64,000 bases of DNA from Cupriavidus basilensis (GTDB lineage Bacteria > Pseudomonadota > Gammaproteobacteria > Burkholderiales > Burkholderiaceae), in the NCBI RefSeq assembly GCF_008801925.2, contig NZ_CP062803.1, positions 186,001 through 250,000 of the forward strand. Reading direction: 5' to 3'. Below the pieces are notes generated by a model. The model was not told the origin of the DNA. It searched no databases and saw nothing but the letters and a program-made list of their open reading frames with translations. Both the position numbers and the translations under genes were made by a program. Shown piece by piece: positions 1-8,403 of the stretch; position 1 is the stretch's first letter, and the number at the start of each line of letters is the position of its first letter.

Positions 1-831
1 GTGGAGAATGCCCAGCAGCGCGCCGTGGTGTTTCCGGTGACCTGCCCGTGGCAGGCGGTGCATGCGCACAGCACGCAGATCGAGCCGCCGCCGTCGCACC
101 AGCATGCGGACATCGACGCCTTCGGCAACAACGTGCTGTACTTCACCATCGACGTGCCGCACGACTACATGCAGCTCGCCTGCGAGAGCACAGTCAGCGT
201 CACGCCGCGCTGGGCGTCGCTCGACCCCGCCGCCAGCATGCCGTGGGAGACGGCCGTCGCCGCGCTGCGCTTTCGCGCCGGGCAGCCCTTCCTGCCGGAA
301 AGCGAGTTCTGCTTCGCCTCGCCCAACGTGGCGCTGCATCCCGATCTCAAGGCCTACGCGCTCGCCAGCTTCGCGCCCGGCGTGCCCGTGGTGGCCGGCG
401 CCATCGACCTGATGCATCGCGTGCACGCCGACTTCGAATACCAGACCACCGCCACCGAGGTCGATACCCCGGCGCTGCAAGCCTTCGGCCTGCGCAGCGG
501 CGTGTGCCAGGATTTCGCCCAGGTCATGATTGGCTGCCTGCGCTCGCTCGGCCTCGCGGCGCGCTACGTCAGCGGCTACCTGTGCACCGAGCCGCCACCC
601 GGCCAGCCCAGGCTGATCGGTGCCGACGCCTCGCATGCCTGGCTGTCGGTGTACTGCCCGCTGGCCGGCTGGGTCGACCTTGATCCCACCAACGACGTGC
701 TGGCCGACACCAGCCACGTCACGCTGGCGTTCGGGCGCGACTATAGCGATGTCTCGCTGCTGCGCGGCGTCATCGTGGGCGGCGGCGCGCACGATGTGGA
801 AGTGGAGGTCAGCGTGCTGCCGGTCGAGTAG
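1..831 (+). CDS. Transglutaminase-like cysteine protease family protein, 5'-truncated by the window edge
   Basis: Bacterial transglutaminase-like protein, a papain-fold family. The Cys-His-Asp triad is visible: Cys169 in GVCQDFAQ, His212 in ASHAW and Asp228 in DLDPTND (numbered from base 1). The family normally opens with a beta-rich domain starting some 20-30 residues before what is seen here, so the GTG at base 1 is probably an internal codon and the true start lies upstream. It is followed after 78 bp by an alpha-E gene. Those two families usually travel with a circularly permuted ATP-grasp protein in peptide-ligase/peptidase loci, and that partner would be expected just outside the window. 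The substrate is unknown. Confidence 0.85.
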   Translation: MENAQQRAVVFPVTCPWQAVHAHSTQIEPPPSHQHADIDAFGNNVLYFTIDVPHDYMQLACESTVSVTPRWASLDPAASMPWETAVAALRFRAGQPFLPESEFCFASPNVALHPDLKAYALASFAPGVPVVAGAIDLMHRVHADFEYQTTATEVDTPALQAFGLRSGVCQDFAQVMIGCLRSLGLAARYVSGYLCTEPPPGQPRLIGADASHAWLSVYCPLAGWVDLDPTNDVLADTSHVTLAFGRDYSDVSLLRGVIVGGGAHDVEVEVSVLPVE

Positions 832-909
832 GCACCGCGCCGCGGTCAGCGGCTGGCAAGCCAATTGCTTGCCAGTAGCCTGGGTTTGCCGAGAAAAGGG
901 GGAATCACC

Positions 910-1848
910 ATGCTAAGCCGCACCGCCGACCACCTGTTCTGGATGGCCCGCTACACCGAGCGCGCGGAAAACACCGCCCGCATGCTCGACGTCAACTACC
1001 AGGCTTCGATGCTGCCGCAATCGCCCGACGTGGCGCAGCAAGGCTGGCTGGCGATGCTCGACGTGACGGAGCTCACGCCGGTATTCGCCGCGCACCACGG
1101 CGCGGTCGTGCACGAGGAAGTGATCGATTTCATGGTGCGCGACCTGAGCCACCCGGCGTCGATCATGTCCTGCCTGCGCGCCGCCCGCGAAAACGCCCGC
1201 GCCGTGCGCGGCGCACTCACCACGCCGCTGTGGGAGACCATCAACACCACCTGGCTCGATGTCCAGCAGATGGTGGCCGACGGCATCCTGCGCCACGATC
1301 CGGCGCAGTTCTTCGAGTGGGTCAAGTTCCGCTCCCACTTAACGCGTGGCGTGGAAGCCGGCACCATGCTCAAGGACGAAGCCTACTGCTTCATGCGGCT
1401 GGGCACCTTCCTGGAGCGCGCCGACAATACCGCCCGCATTCTCGACGTCAAGTTCCAGGCCACCGACCTCAGCCTGCAGCAAGACGACTTCTACCAATGG
1501 GCCGCGGTATTGCGCTCCGTGTCGGGGCTGGAGATGTATCGCAAGGTCTATCGCTCGGTGGTCACGCCGGAGCGCGTGGCCGAGTTGCTGATCGTCCATC
1601 CGGATATGCCGCGGTCGCTGGCAGCCAGTTTGCGGGAGGTGGTTTCGTTGCTGGCGCAGGTGCGCAATGCGCGCTCAGTGGAGACGGAGCGACGGGCGGG
1701 GAAACTGCATGCCGAGCTTAAATTCACTCGGATCGAGGATATTTTTTCTGTCGGGATTCATGGGTGGCTTAGCGATTTTCTTCGCAGGATCCATGAGCTT
1801 GGGGGTGGGGTTAGTCGGGATTTTTTGATGAAGGGGGTGGGGGGGTAG
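910..1848 (+). CDS. Alpha-E domain protein (DUF403 family)
   Basis: 312-residue all-alpha protein of the alpha-E/DUF403 family, full length for the family. It opens MLSRTADHLFWMARYTERAE, the usual family start. The ATG at 910 is preferred over an upstream in-frame start at 865 because an AAAAGGGGGA Shine-Dalgarno lies just before it. Biochemical function is not established; it is genomically tied to transglutaminase-like and ATP-grasp partners, and the transglutaminase is directly upstream. The last 65 or so codons depart sharply from the gene's normal codon use: wobble C disappears and G and T dominate (only one C in bases 1801-1860). The reading frame stays open and the protein remains family-like, so this looks mutational rather than a frameshift. 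Confidence 0.85.
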   Translation: MLSRTADHLFWMARYTERAENTARMLDVNYQASMLPQSPDVAQQGWLAMLDVTELTPVFAAHHGAVVHEEVIDFMVRDLSHPASIMSCLRAARENARAVRGALTTPLWETINTTWLDVQQMVADGILRHDPAQFFEWVKFRSHLTRGVEAGTMLKDEAYCFMRLGTFLERADNTARILDVKFQATDLSLQQDDFYQWAAVLRSVSGLEMYRKVYRSVVTPERVAELLIVHPDMPRSLAASLREVVSLLAQVRNARSVETERRAGKLHAELKFTRIEDIFSVGIHGWLSDFLRRIHELGGGVSRDFLMKGVGG

Positions 1849-2538
1849 GGGGGGAGGGGGTAGGGTGTAGGGGCTTTTGGGGGGCTTTCGCTGTTTATTT
1901 CGTCGGCGTTGGTTTTTGCACCCAAGAGCCATACGACATCCCCCTGCGGGGGCTGCCGGTCACTCTTCTTTGCGTCGGCAAAGAAGACTAACGAGAAGAA
2001 AGCCGACCCTGCCGGGGGCAGAGCAATCGCGGGTGCTAGGGGCGCTGGTTTCGTCGTAGGGCCAGCGGTTCTGCTCGCTTCTGCCGGTACCGGTTTGACC
2101 GGCCACGAATCTGCCAGCCTCCGGGATTCGTGGTGAGGCCCCCGGTAGCAGACACCACTTGCTTCAAGCCGTCTGTCGCTCGCGGCGCGGCCGGCCACGA
2201 AGTTGCAGGCGCACCGGTTCCGTCGTGGGCGCGGTGGCACCGCCTTGATTAGCCCGAGACCCTGACCACCGCGCCCGCCCCACCACGAAACCATTGGCAG
2301 ACGATGTGTCGTGATGGTCCGCGCCGGTAACGGCAGATGGTCGAACGCTCACCGGGCAAAGCGATCAGGGGCACCACCACGTGACCATTGGGTAATGCAG
2401 TTACGATGGCCTTTGCGCCGGTAAGGCAAAGGCCAGCTAACACTCCGGGCCGTACGACGAAACCACCAATATTCGAAAGCCTTATTGCTCTGCCCCCGGC
2501 AGGGTCGGCTTTCTTCTCGTTAGTCTTCTTTGCCGACG

Positions 2539-3819
2539 TGTATAGACCGGGGACATAGGTGACGGGTGTGCGAGGACATGGTTGACACTTTCGGGCAATG
2601 AATCTGCCCGGAATCCGACCATGCCTTGGAGCACGCGCGACACCATGAGCCTTCGTCAAGAATTCATCCTTCTGGCCCAGCAAGAGGGCAGCAATCGCCG
2701 CGAGTTATGCCGGCGCTTCAGCATCAGTCCCCAGACTGCCTACAAATGGCTCGCGCGCTATGCCGAGCAAGGCGAGGCCGGTCTGGTCGACCGCTCTCGG
2801 CGGCCCAGTCGCAGCCCGGAACAGACCCACGCCGACCTTGAACAGGCCGTGATCGCGCTTCGCCAGCAGCATCCTGCCTGGGGCGGGCGCAAGATCAGCC
2901 GCCGCTTGCAGGACCTGGGGCATACCGAGGCGCCGGCTCCCAGCACTGTCACCTCGATCCTGCATCGCCACGGGCTAATTACGCCGGAGGCCTCGGCCAA
3001 ATCGGTGGCATGGCAGCGTTTCGAGCATCCCGAGCCCAACCATCTCTGGCAGATGGACTACAAGGGCTGGTTTGCCACCCGAGACGGCATGCCGTGTTAC
3101 CCACTGACGGTGCTGGACGACCATTCCCGCTTCAATATCCTGCTCACGGCCTGCACCAGGACCCAGACTGCAGTGGTGCAGCGCCATCTGCGCGAGGCTT
3201 TCCGTCGTTATGGGCTGCCGCTGCGCATCAACGCCGACAACGGTGCGCCCTGGGGCAGCCCTTCCCAACCCGGCCAGCTCACGGCTCTGGCGATCTGGTT
3301 GATTCGCCTGGGCGTGCGCTTGAGCCATAGCCGCCCCGCGCACCCACAAACCAATGGCAAGGATGAGCGGTTCCACCGCACCTTTAAGGCCGAGGTGCTC
3401 ACCGGCAACGACTTTGCTTCCTGCCGTTATGCGCAGCGCGCATTCGATCGCTGGCGCGATGTCTACAACCAGCAGCGACCTCACGAAGCCCTTGGCCTGG
3501 CGACGCCCGTCACGCGGTATCGGCCCAGCCCGAGGCCATATCCGGAGCAGTTGCCGCCCATCGAATACGGCCCTGACGACACCGTAGTGCAGGTCAAATG
3601 GCACGGCGAGCTCTGTTTCCAGGGACGTCGCTTCAAGGTTTCGAATGCCCTAGCCAAGCTGCACGTGGCGCTGCGCCCTGACGCCAGACACAGCGGCAAA
3701 TACGCCCTTTACTTTGCACATCATCGCTTCGGAAGCATCGACCTAAACGACCCGAATGCCGCTTAAAATGTGTCAACCATGTCCTCGCACATGTGTCACC
3801 CATGTCCCCGGTCTATACA
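2539..3819 (+). mobile_element. Complete IS481-family insertion sequence, 1281 bp
   Basis: Ends are 50-bp imperfect inverted repeats (2539-2588 and 3770-3819, four mismatches), beginning TGTATAGACC at both tips. A 6-bp target duplication, CCGACG, flanks it (2533-2538 and 3820-3825). It carries one transposase gene. The insertion splits the right arm of repeat element A exactly at the apex of an arm hairpin. The uninterrupted site is preserved in element B at 17409-17414, which confirms the boundaries. The intact ends and open reading frame suggest a recent, possibly still active copy. Confidence 0.93.
2621..3766 (+). CDS. IS481-family transposase
   Basis: 381-residue DDE transposase. The N-terminus has a helix-turn-helix (about residues 10-60, ELCRRFSISPQTAYKWLARY) followed by an rve/integrase-core domain. 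The catalytic triad is intact: Asp146 (WQMDYKG), Asp206 (NADNGAP) and Glu249 (GKDERFHRTF). The ATG at 2621, giving MPWSTRDTMSLRQEF, resembles starts of other IS481 transposases and is preferred over the in-frame TTG at 2582, which lies inside the left terminal repeat. It is the only gene of the element and would catalyse its cut-and-paste or copy movement. Confidence 0.92.
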   Translation: MPWSTRDTMSLRQEFILLAQQEGSNRRELCRRFSISPQTAYKWLARYAEQGEAGLVDRSRRPSRSPEQTHADLEQAVIALRQQHPAWGGRKISRRLQDLGHTEAPAPSTVTSILHRHGLITPEASAKSVAWQRFEHPEPNHLWQMDYKGWFATRDGMPCYPLTVLDDHSRFNILLTACTRTQTAVVQRHLREAFRRYGLPLRINADNGAPWGSPSQPGQLTALAIWLIRLGVRLSHSRPAHPQTNGKDERFHRTFKAEVLTGNDFASCRYAQRAFDRWRDVYNQQRPHEALGLATPVTRYRPSPRPYPEQLPPIEYGPDDTVVQVKWHGELCFQGRRFKVSNALAKLHVALRPDARHSGKYALYFAHHRFGSIDLNDPNAA

Positions 3820-4007
3820 CCGACGCAAAGAAGAGTGACCGGCAGCCCCCGCAGGGGGATGTCGTATGGCTGTTGGGTGCAAGATGCCACCGCCGACGAA
3901 ATAAACAGCGACCGCCCCCGCAGGGGGATGCCGTACGGCTGTTGGGGGCAAAGGCCATCGCCGCTCAAAGAAACAGCGACCAACACCTCATGGCCGCTAC
4001 CCAACCC

Positions 4008-4775
4008 CTATCCCACCAACTCCCGATGCAACGCCAAATACTCCAACGCCAACTTATGCCTCGGATCCAGGTGAATCATCGGCATCGCATGCTGATGCGA
4101 CTCCCGGATCTTCACCGACGACGACAACCGTGAATTCAACACCGGCAACCCTTCGCCGACCAGTTCCTCCACCAGTTGCAACGGCAAGGTGGCGCGCGGC
4201 TGGAACTGGTTGATCACGATCCCTTCGACTTCCAGGTCCGCGTTGTGGTCGTGCTGGATCTCTTTCACGTTGTCGAGCAGCGTGTAGAGCGCGCGGCGGG
4301 AGAAGTCGTCGCAGTCGAAGGGAATCAGGCAGCGCTGGACCGCAATCAGCGCGGAGCGGGTGTAGAAGTTCAGCGCGGGCGGGGTGTCGATATAGATGGC
4401 GTCGTACGCGTCTTCCAGCTCGATCAGCGCGTCGCGCAGCTTGTAGATCTTGTAGCGGGATTCGAGCTTGCCGTGCAGCGTATCGAGCTCGGGATGGGCG
4501 GGCATCACGTCGAGGTTTTCGAACGGCGTGGCGTGGATGAACGCGGTGACATCCAGCGGCTTGAAGCTGTATGTGAGCGCGGTCTCGAAGAAGTCGGCCA
4601 CCGTCGGGGTGGCCTCGGCGGCGTGCGCGCCGAGCAGGTACTGGCTGGAGTTGCCTTGCGCATCGAGGTCGATGACCAGGGTGCGCAGGCCTTCGCTGGC
4701 ACTGATGGCCGCCAGGTTGCAGACGATGGTCGACTTGCCGACTCCGCCCTTCTGATTAAATACGACGCGCCGCAT
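4008..4775 (-). CDS. Orphan ParA/MinD-type ATPase
   Basis: 255-residue deviant-Walker ATPase. The Walker A motif KGGVGKST has the two lysines of the ParA/MinD class (Lys9 and Lys14); the A' region LVIDLDAQGNSS and the Walker B-like IYIDTPP follow. The start at 4775 (MRRVVFNQKGG) is preceded by AAGGG; an upstream in-frame ATG would add nine non-conserved residues. ParA ATPases position DNA, plasmids or protein clusters using the nucleoid as a track. No parB or centromere-like array adjoins it, so it is an orphan. It lies 82 bp downstream of rodA on the same strand and could be co-transcribed with the elongation cluster, though its cargo is unknown. Its 3' end borders element A and is biased in base composition. 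Confidence 0.85.
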   Translation of the reverse strand: MRRVVFNQKGGVGKSTIVCNLAAISASEGLRTLVIDLDAQGNSSQYLLGAHAAEATPTVADFFETALTYSFKPLDVTAFIHATPFENLDVMPAHPELDTLHGKLESRYKIYKLRDALIELEDAYDAIYIDTPPALNFYTRSALIAVQRCLIPFDCDDFSRRALYTLLDNVKEIQHDHNADLEVEGIVINQFQPRATLPLQLVEELVGEGLPVLNSRLSSSVKIRESHQHAMPMIHLDPRHKLALEYLALHRELVG

Positions 4776-4857
4776 TTGAGCCCTTGGAGGTGAACGTTCC
4801 AAAGGACAGAGGATACCTTAGCCAGGTGTCATTTCAGCGGCCAAATCGCATGCCAGG

Positions 4858-6000
4858 CTATGTTTGTATCAGCCGCTTTTGCCGCGAGATACTCATCAGG
4901 ATCCCGATGCCCATGCCCAGCGTCACCAGCGCCGTTCCCCCATAGCTCAACAGCGGCAACGGCACGCCCACCACGGGCAGGATGCCGCTCACCATGCCCA
5001 TGTTCACAAAGGCATAGGTGAAGAAGATCAGCGTGATCGACCCCGCCAGCAGCCGCGAGAACAGTGTCGGCGCGTTGGCCGCGATGTATAGCCCGCGGAA
5101 GATCAGCAGCAGGTAGAGCACCAGCAGCACGGCGTTGCCGATCAGTCCGAACTCTTCGGAGAACACGGCGAAGATGAAGTCGGTGTGCTTCTCGGGGATG
5201 AACTCGAGGTGCGTCTGCGTGCCCTTGAGCCAGCCTTTGCCGAACACGCCGCCGGAGCCGATGGCGATGATGGACTGGATGGTGTGGAAGCCCTTGCCGA
5301 GCGGGTCGGTGGTGGGGTCCAGCAGCGTGCAGATGCGGTGTTGCTGGTAGTCGTGCAGGATCGGCCAGTTCACGCCGGGGGCGCAGATATCGTGCTCGAA
5401 GCTGACCAGCGCGGTGATGGCGACCACCGCGATGGCAAGCAGCGGCAGGATGATCTTCCACGACAGGCCGGCGAAATAGATCACATATAGGCCGGCGGCC
5501 ATCACCAGCAGGCCGGTGCCGAGGTCGGGCTGCTTGGCGATCAGGCCCACGGGCACGCCGAGCAGCACCAGCGCCAGCACAAAGTCGAACCACCTGACCG
5601 AGCCCTCCCGTTTCTGGAAGTACCACGCCAGCATCAGCGGCATGGCAATCTTCATGATCTCCGAGGGCTGGATCACCATGCCGACGTAGAGCCAGCGCCG
5701 CGCGCCCTTGCGGATCAGGCCGAACATGGCCACCGCCACCAGCAGGGCCACGCCGACCGTATAGAGCGGCACCGCCACCCGCATCAGCGTCTGGGTTGGC
5801 AGGTAAGCGATGACCCACATCACCAGGTAGGACAGCAGGATGTTGCGCAACTGGTCCTCGACCCGGCCGGGCATGTCGATGGCGGCGGAGTAGAGCGCCA
5901 CGATGCCGGTGGCGAACAGCAGGAAGACGATAAGCGCGAGTGGCTTGTCAAAGCCGGTCAGGGCCGTCTTGATGAACGATAGGACGCGGCGGCGATCCAT
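4858..6000 (-). CDS. rodA: Rod-shape peptidoglycan glycosyltransferase RodA (MrdB)
   Basis: 380-residue SEDS-family polymerase with about ten membrane helices. It polymerises lipid II into glycan strands in the elongasome, in complex with PBP2. The family signature KHTDFIFAVFSEEFG contains the catalytic Asp, and the C-terminal LPLLSYGGTALV motif is present. Length and topology are standard. It lies 12 bp downstream of mrdA, consistent with an mreB-mreC-mreD-mrdA-rodA transcription unit on the minus strand. No anomalies seen. Confidence 0.96.
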   Translation of the reverse strand: MDRRRVLSFIKTALTGFDKPLALIVFLLFATGIVALYSAAIDMPGRVEDQLRNILLSYLVMWVIAYLPTQTLMRVAVPLYTVGVALLVAVAMFGLIRKGARRWLYVGMVIQPSEIMKIAMPLMLAWYFQKREGSVRWFDFVLALVLLGVPVGLIAKQPDLGTGLLVMAAGLYVIYFAGLSWKIILPLLAIAVVAITALVSFEHDICAPGVNWPILHDYQQHRICTLLDPTTDPLGKGFHTIQSIIAIGSGGVFGKGWLKGTQTHLEFIPEKHTDFIFAVFSEEFGLIGNAVLLVLYLLLIFRGLYIAANAPTLFSRLLAGSITLIFFTYAFVNMGMVSGILPVVGVPLPLLSYGGTALVTLGMGIGILMSISRQKRLIQT

Positions 6001-6012
6001 GGCGCGTCTCCT

Positions 6013-8331
6013 TCAGCGTGAAGCGTTGCCGCCGGCCGCGGCGGGCGCGGTTGCCGGCTTGGCGCGGGGTTTCGAACTGGCGGGCGCCATGACGGGCGAC
6101 GCGGCCGGCGCGGGGGGCGGCGCCGGGCGGCTGTGGCCGAGGGCCTGCGCCATGCGCTGGTCCAGCGTCTGCACTGCCGAGGCGGGCGGGATGGCGGCGG
6201 GGTCGATCACCGGCGCCATCACGGCAGAGGCGGCCGTGGCGGAGGCGCCGGCGCGGGCTGCCACCCGCGCCGCCGGCACGCTGGCGCCTTCGCTGGTGGC
6301 GGCGGCTTCGCTCGCGCCCATGACGGTGGCGCTGGCGATGCTGGCGGTGTGGCCGGTGGTAAACACGCTGGGCGTATCCACGGGCGGCTTGCCGCCGGCG
6401 CGTTCGGACGCGGGCGGGGCGATGTTCGCCAGCTCTTCCGGCCACTTGCCCGTCAGATAGTAATCCATCACCTTGCGTGCGATCGGCGCGGCCACGGCAC
6501 CGCCGAAGCCGGCGTTTTCCACGATCATCGCCAGCGCGATCTTCGGGTTGTCGGCGGGAGCGAATGCGGTATAGAGCGCGTGGTCGCGCTTGCGCTCGTC
6601 CAGCGCGTGGTGGTTGTACTTCTCGTTCTTGCCCATGGTGAAGGTCTGCGCCGTCCCGGTCTTGCCGGCGGACTCATAGGCGGCGCCGGCGAACGCGCGG
6701 GCGGCGGTGCCCGAGTGCGTCACACCGACCATGGCGCGCTTGATCACGTCGATATCCGACTGCTTGAGCGGCAGGCGATAGCTTTCCTTGGGCACGGTGA
6801 GCTCGCGCTCGCGGCTGACCGAATCCTCCACCGCTTTGACCAGGTGGGGCTTCATCGCGATGCCGTTGTTGACCAGGATGGAGGTGGCGTTGGCCAGCTG
6901 CAGGATGGTGAAGCTGTTGTAGCCCTGGCCGATCCCCAGCGAGATGGTTTCGCCGTCATACCATTTCTGCTGCTCGGGCTTGCGGTAGGCGCGGCGCTTC
7001 CAGTCGGTGGAGGGCAGGATGCCGCGGCTCTCGCCTTCGATGTCGATGCCGGTGATCTGGCCGAAGCCCAGCGGCTTCATGAAGTCGTGGATGGCGTTGA
7101 CGCCCATGTCGCGCGCCAGCATGTAGTAATAGGTGTCGCACGACTGCACGATGGAGGCGTTCATGTCCACCCAGCCGTGGCCGCCTGGCTTGTCGTCGCG
7201 GAAGGTGTGGTTGCCCAGCGTGAACGAGCCCGGATCGTGGAAGCCCCAGGCTGCGGTGCGCTTGCCGGTGGTGAGTGCCGCCAGCGCCATGAACGGCTTG
7301 TAGGTGGAGCCGGGCGGGTAGGTGCCGCGCAGCGGGCGGTTCAGCAGTGGCTTGTCGGGCGAGCCGTTGAGCTCGTTCCAGGTATTGGTGTCGATGCCTT
7401 CGACGAACAGGTTGGGGTCGTAGGTCGGCTTGGAGACAAAGGCCAGGATGTCGCCCGTGGCCGGCTCGATCGCCACCAGCGCGCCGCGCTTGTCGCCAAA
7501 CAGCGCCTCGGCCAGTTGCTGCAGGCGGATGTCGAGCGACAGGATCAGGTTGTTGCCGGGCGTGGCGGGGGAGGTGGACAGCGTGCGGATGGGGCGTCCG
7601 CCCGCGCTCACTTCCACTTCCTCGAACCCGGTCAGGCCGTGCAACTCGGTTTCGTAGCTTTGCTCGATGCCGATCTTGCCGATGTAGTTGGAGCCCTTGT
7701 AGTTGTCGGCGTCCTTGCGCGGATCGTATTTGGCGCCTTCGGCGCTGTTGGCCTCGTCCATGGCCTCGATGCGTTCCTGGTCGCGCTGGGAGATGCGGCC
7801 CAGGTAGCCGATCACGTGCGAGGCGGACTCGCCCAGCGGGTACTGGCGGAACAGCCGGGCACGCACGTCCACACCCGGAAAGCGGAAGCGCTGGGCGGAG
7901 AAGCGCGCCACTTCCTCGTCGGTGAGCTGGCTGCGGATCGGCAGGCTCTCGAAGCTGCGCGACTCCTCCATCAGGCGCTTGAAGCGGCGGCGGTCGCGCG
8001 GCTGGATGTCGATCAGCTGGGCCAGTTCCTCGATGGTGTTGTCGAGCGTGTCGGACAGCTTGGACGGGGTGATTTCCAGCGTGTAGGCGGAATAGTTGCG
8101 CGCCAGCACCACGCCGTTGCGGTCCATGATGATGCCGCGGTTGGGCTCGATCGGCGCCACCGAGATGCGGTTGTCCTCGGCCTTGGCCGAGTACTGGTCA
8201 TGCTTGTACCACTGCAGCCACAGGAAACGGCTGAACAGCAGGCCGAAGCAGATCACGGCAAACAGGCCCGCCGCCGCTACGCGGATGCGGAAGCGGCCGA
8301 GCTCCTGTTCGACATTGCGTATTTCGGTCAT
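6013..8331 (-). CDS. mrdA: Penicillin-binding protein 2 (elongation transpeptidase)
   Basis: 772-residue class B PBP, the transpeptidase partner of RodA. One N-terminal membrane anchor (about residues 15-37) is followed by the PBP dimer domain and the transpeptidase domain with the active-site motif STYK (Ser342), SCD (SxN-type) and KTGTAQ. The family usually ends some 15-25 residues after the last conserved block; here a further Ala/Pro/Ser-rich low-complexity tail of about 130 residues follows YYLTGKW. The tail is probably periplasmic and disordered. The gene lies downstream of mreD, separated by a GC-rich hairpin. Confidence 0.95.
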   Translation of the reverse strand: MTEIRNVEQELGRFRIRVAAAGLFAVICFGLLFSRFLWLQWYKHDQYSAKAEDNRISVAPIEPNRGIIMDRNGVVLARNYSAYTLEITPSKLSDTLDNTIEELAQLIDIQPRDRRRFKRLMEESRSFESLPIRSQLTDEEVARFSAQRFRFPGVDVRARLFRQYPLGESASHVIGYLGRISQRDQERIEAMDEANSAEGAKYDPRKDADNYKGSNYIGKIGIEQSYETELHGLTGFEEVEVSAGGRPIRTLSTSPATPGNNLILSLDIRLQQLAEALFGDKRGALVAIEPATGDILAFVSKPTYDPNLFVEGIDTNTWNELNGSPDKPLLNRPLRGTYPPGSTYKPFMALAALTTGKRTAAWGFHDPGSFTLGNHTFRDDKPGGHGWVDMNASIVQSCDTYYYMLARDMGVNAIHDFMKPLGFGQITGIDIEGESRGILPSTDWKRRAYRKPEQQKWYDGETISLGIGQGYNSFTILQLANATSILVNNGIAMKPHLVKAVEDSVSRERELTVPKESYRLPLKQSDIDVIKRAMVGVTHSGTAARAFAGAAYESAGKTGTAQTFTMGKNEKYNHHALDERKRDHALYTAFAPADNPKIALAMIVENAGFGGAVAAPIARKVMDYYLTGKWPEELANIAPPASERAGGKPPVDTPSVFTTGHTASIASATVMGASEAAATSEGASVPAARVAARAGASATAASAVMAPVIDPAAIPPASAVQTLDQRMAQALGHSRPAPPPAPAASPVMAPASSKPRAKPATAPAAAGGNASR

Positions 8332-8355
8332 GGTACTGCGTCAGCCTTGCGGTTT

Positions 8356-8380
8356 GCCGCGCCCCCCAAGGGGGCGCGGC
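8356..8380. promoter_or_regulatory. Perfect GC-rich hairpin between mreD and mrdA
   Basis: An 11-bp perfect inverted repeat (8356-8366 with 8370-8380, GCCGCGCCCCC) with a 3-nt loop sits in the 72-bp gap between mreD and mrdA. On the minus-strand transcript it is not followed by a U-run, so it is more likely a stability or attenuation element than a full terminator. It could set the ratio of mre to mrd-rod products. Confidence 0.5.
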
Positions 8381-8403
8381 GGGACTTCGGTTGGGGTAAA
8401 GCG

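Larger units (their letters stand above)
1889..3910. repeat. Palindromic intergenic repeat, element A (interrupted by an IS481 element)
   Basis: Non-coding repeat with long inverted arms between the convergent alpha-E and parA genes. Left arm 1918-2027 pairs with right arm 2484-2538 plus 3826-3880; an outer 20-bp inverted repeat pairs 1889-1908 with 3891-3910. Each arm holds a CCCCCTGCGGGGG hairpin followed by a TCTTCTTTGC/GCAAAGAAGA hairpin. The 450-bp interior (2030-2480) closely matches the reverse complement of the interior of element B and has an internal 9-bp inverted repeat (2103-2111 with 2125-2133) and four CCACGAA/TTCGTGG boxes. Without the insertion the element would be about 740 bp. 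A second C-rich hairpin module repeats just outside the right arm (3911-3985). No credible gene lies in it. Confidence 0.85.

Noticed and set aside
1801..1870. Sequencing or assembly error to explain the G-run at the alpha-E 3' end
   Set aside because: The frame stays open with a family-like protein and the same bias occurs at two other repeat elements, so a compositional cause is more likely.
1909..2136. Short hypothetical proteins in the arms of elements A and B (for example containing SAKKTNEKKADPAG)
   Set aside because: The same peptides recur at every copy in several frames because they are translations of the inverted arms, not genes.
2582..2620. Upstream TTG start for the transposase
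   Set aside because: It lies within the IS terminal repeat; ATG at 2621 gives the usual IS481 N-terminus.
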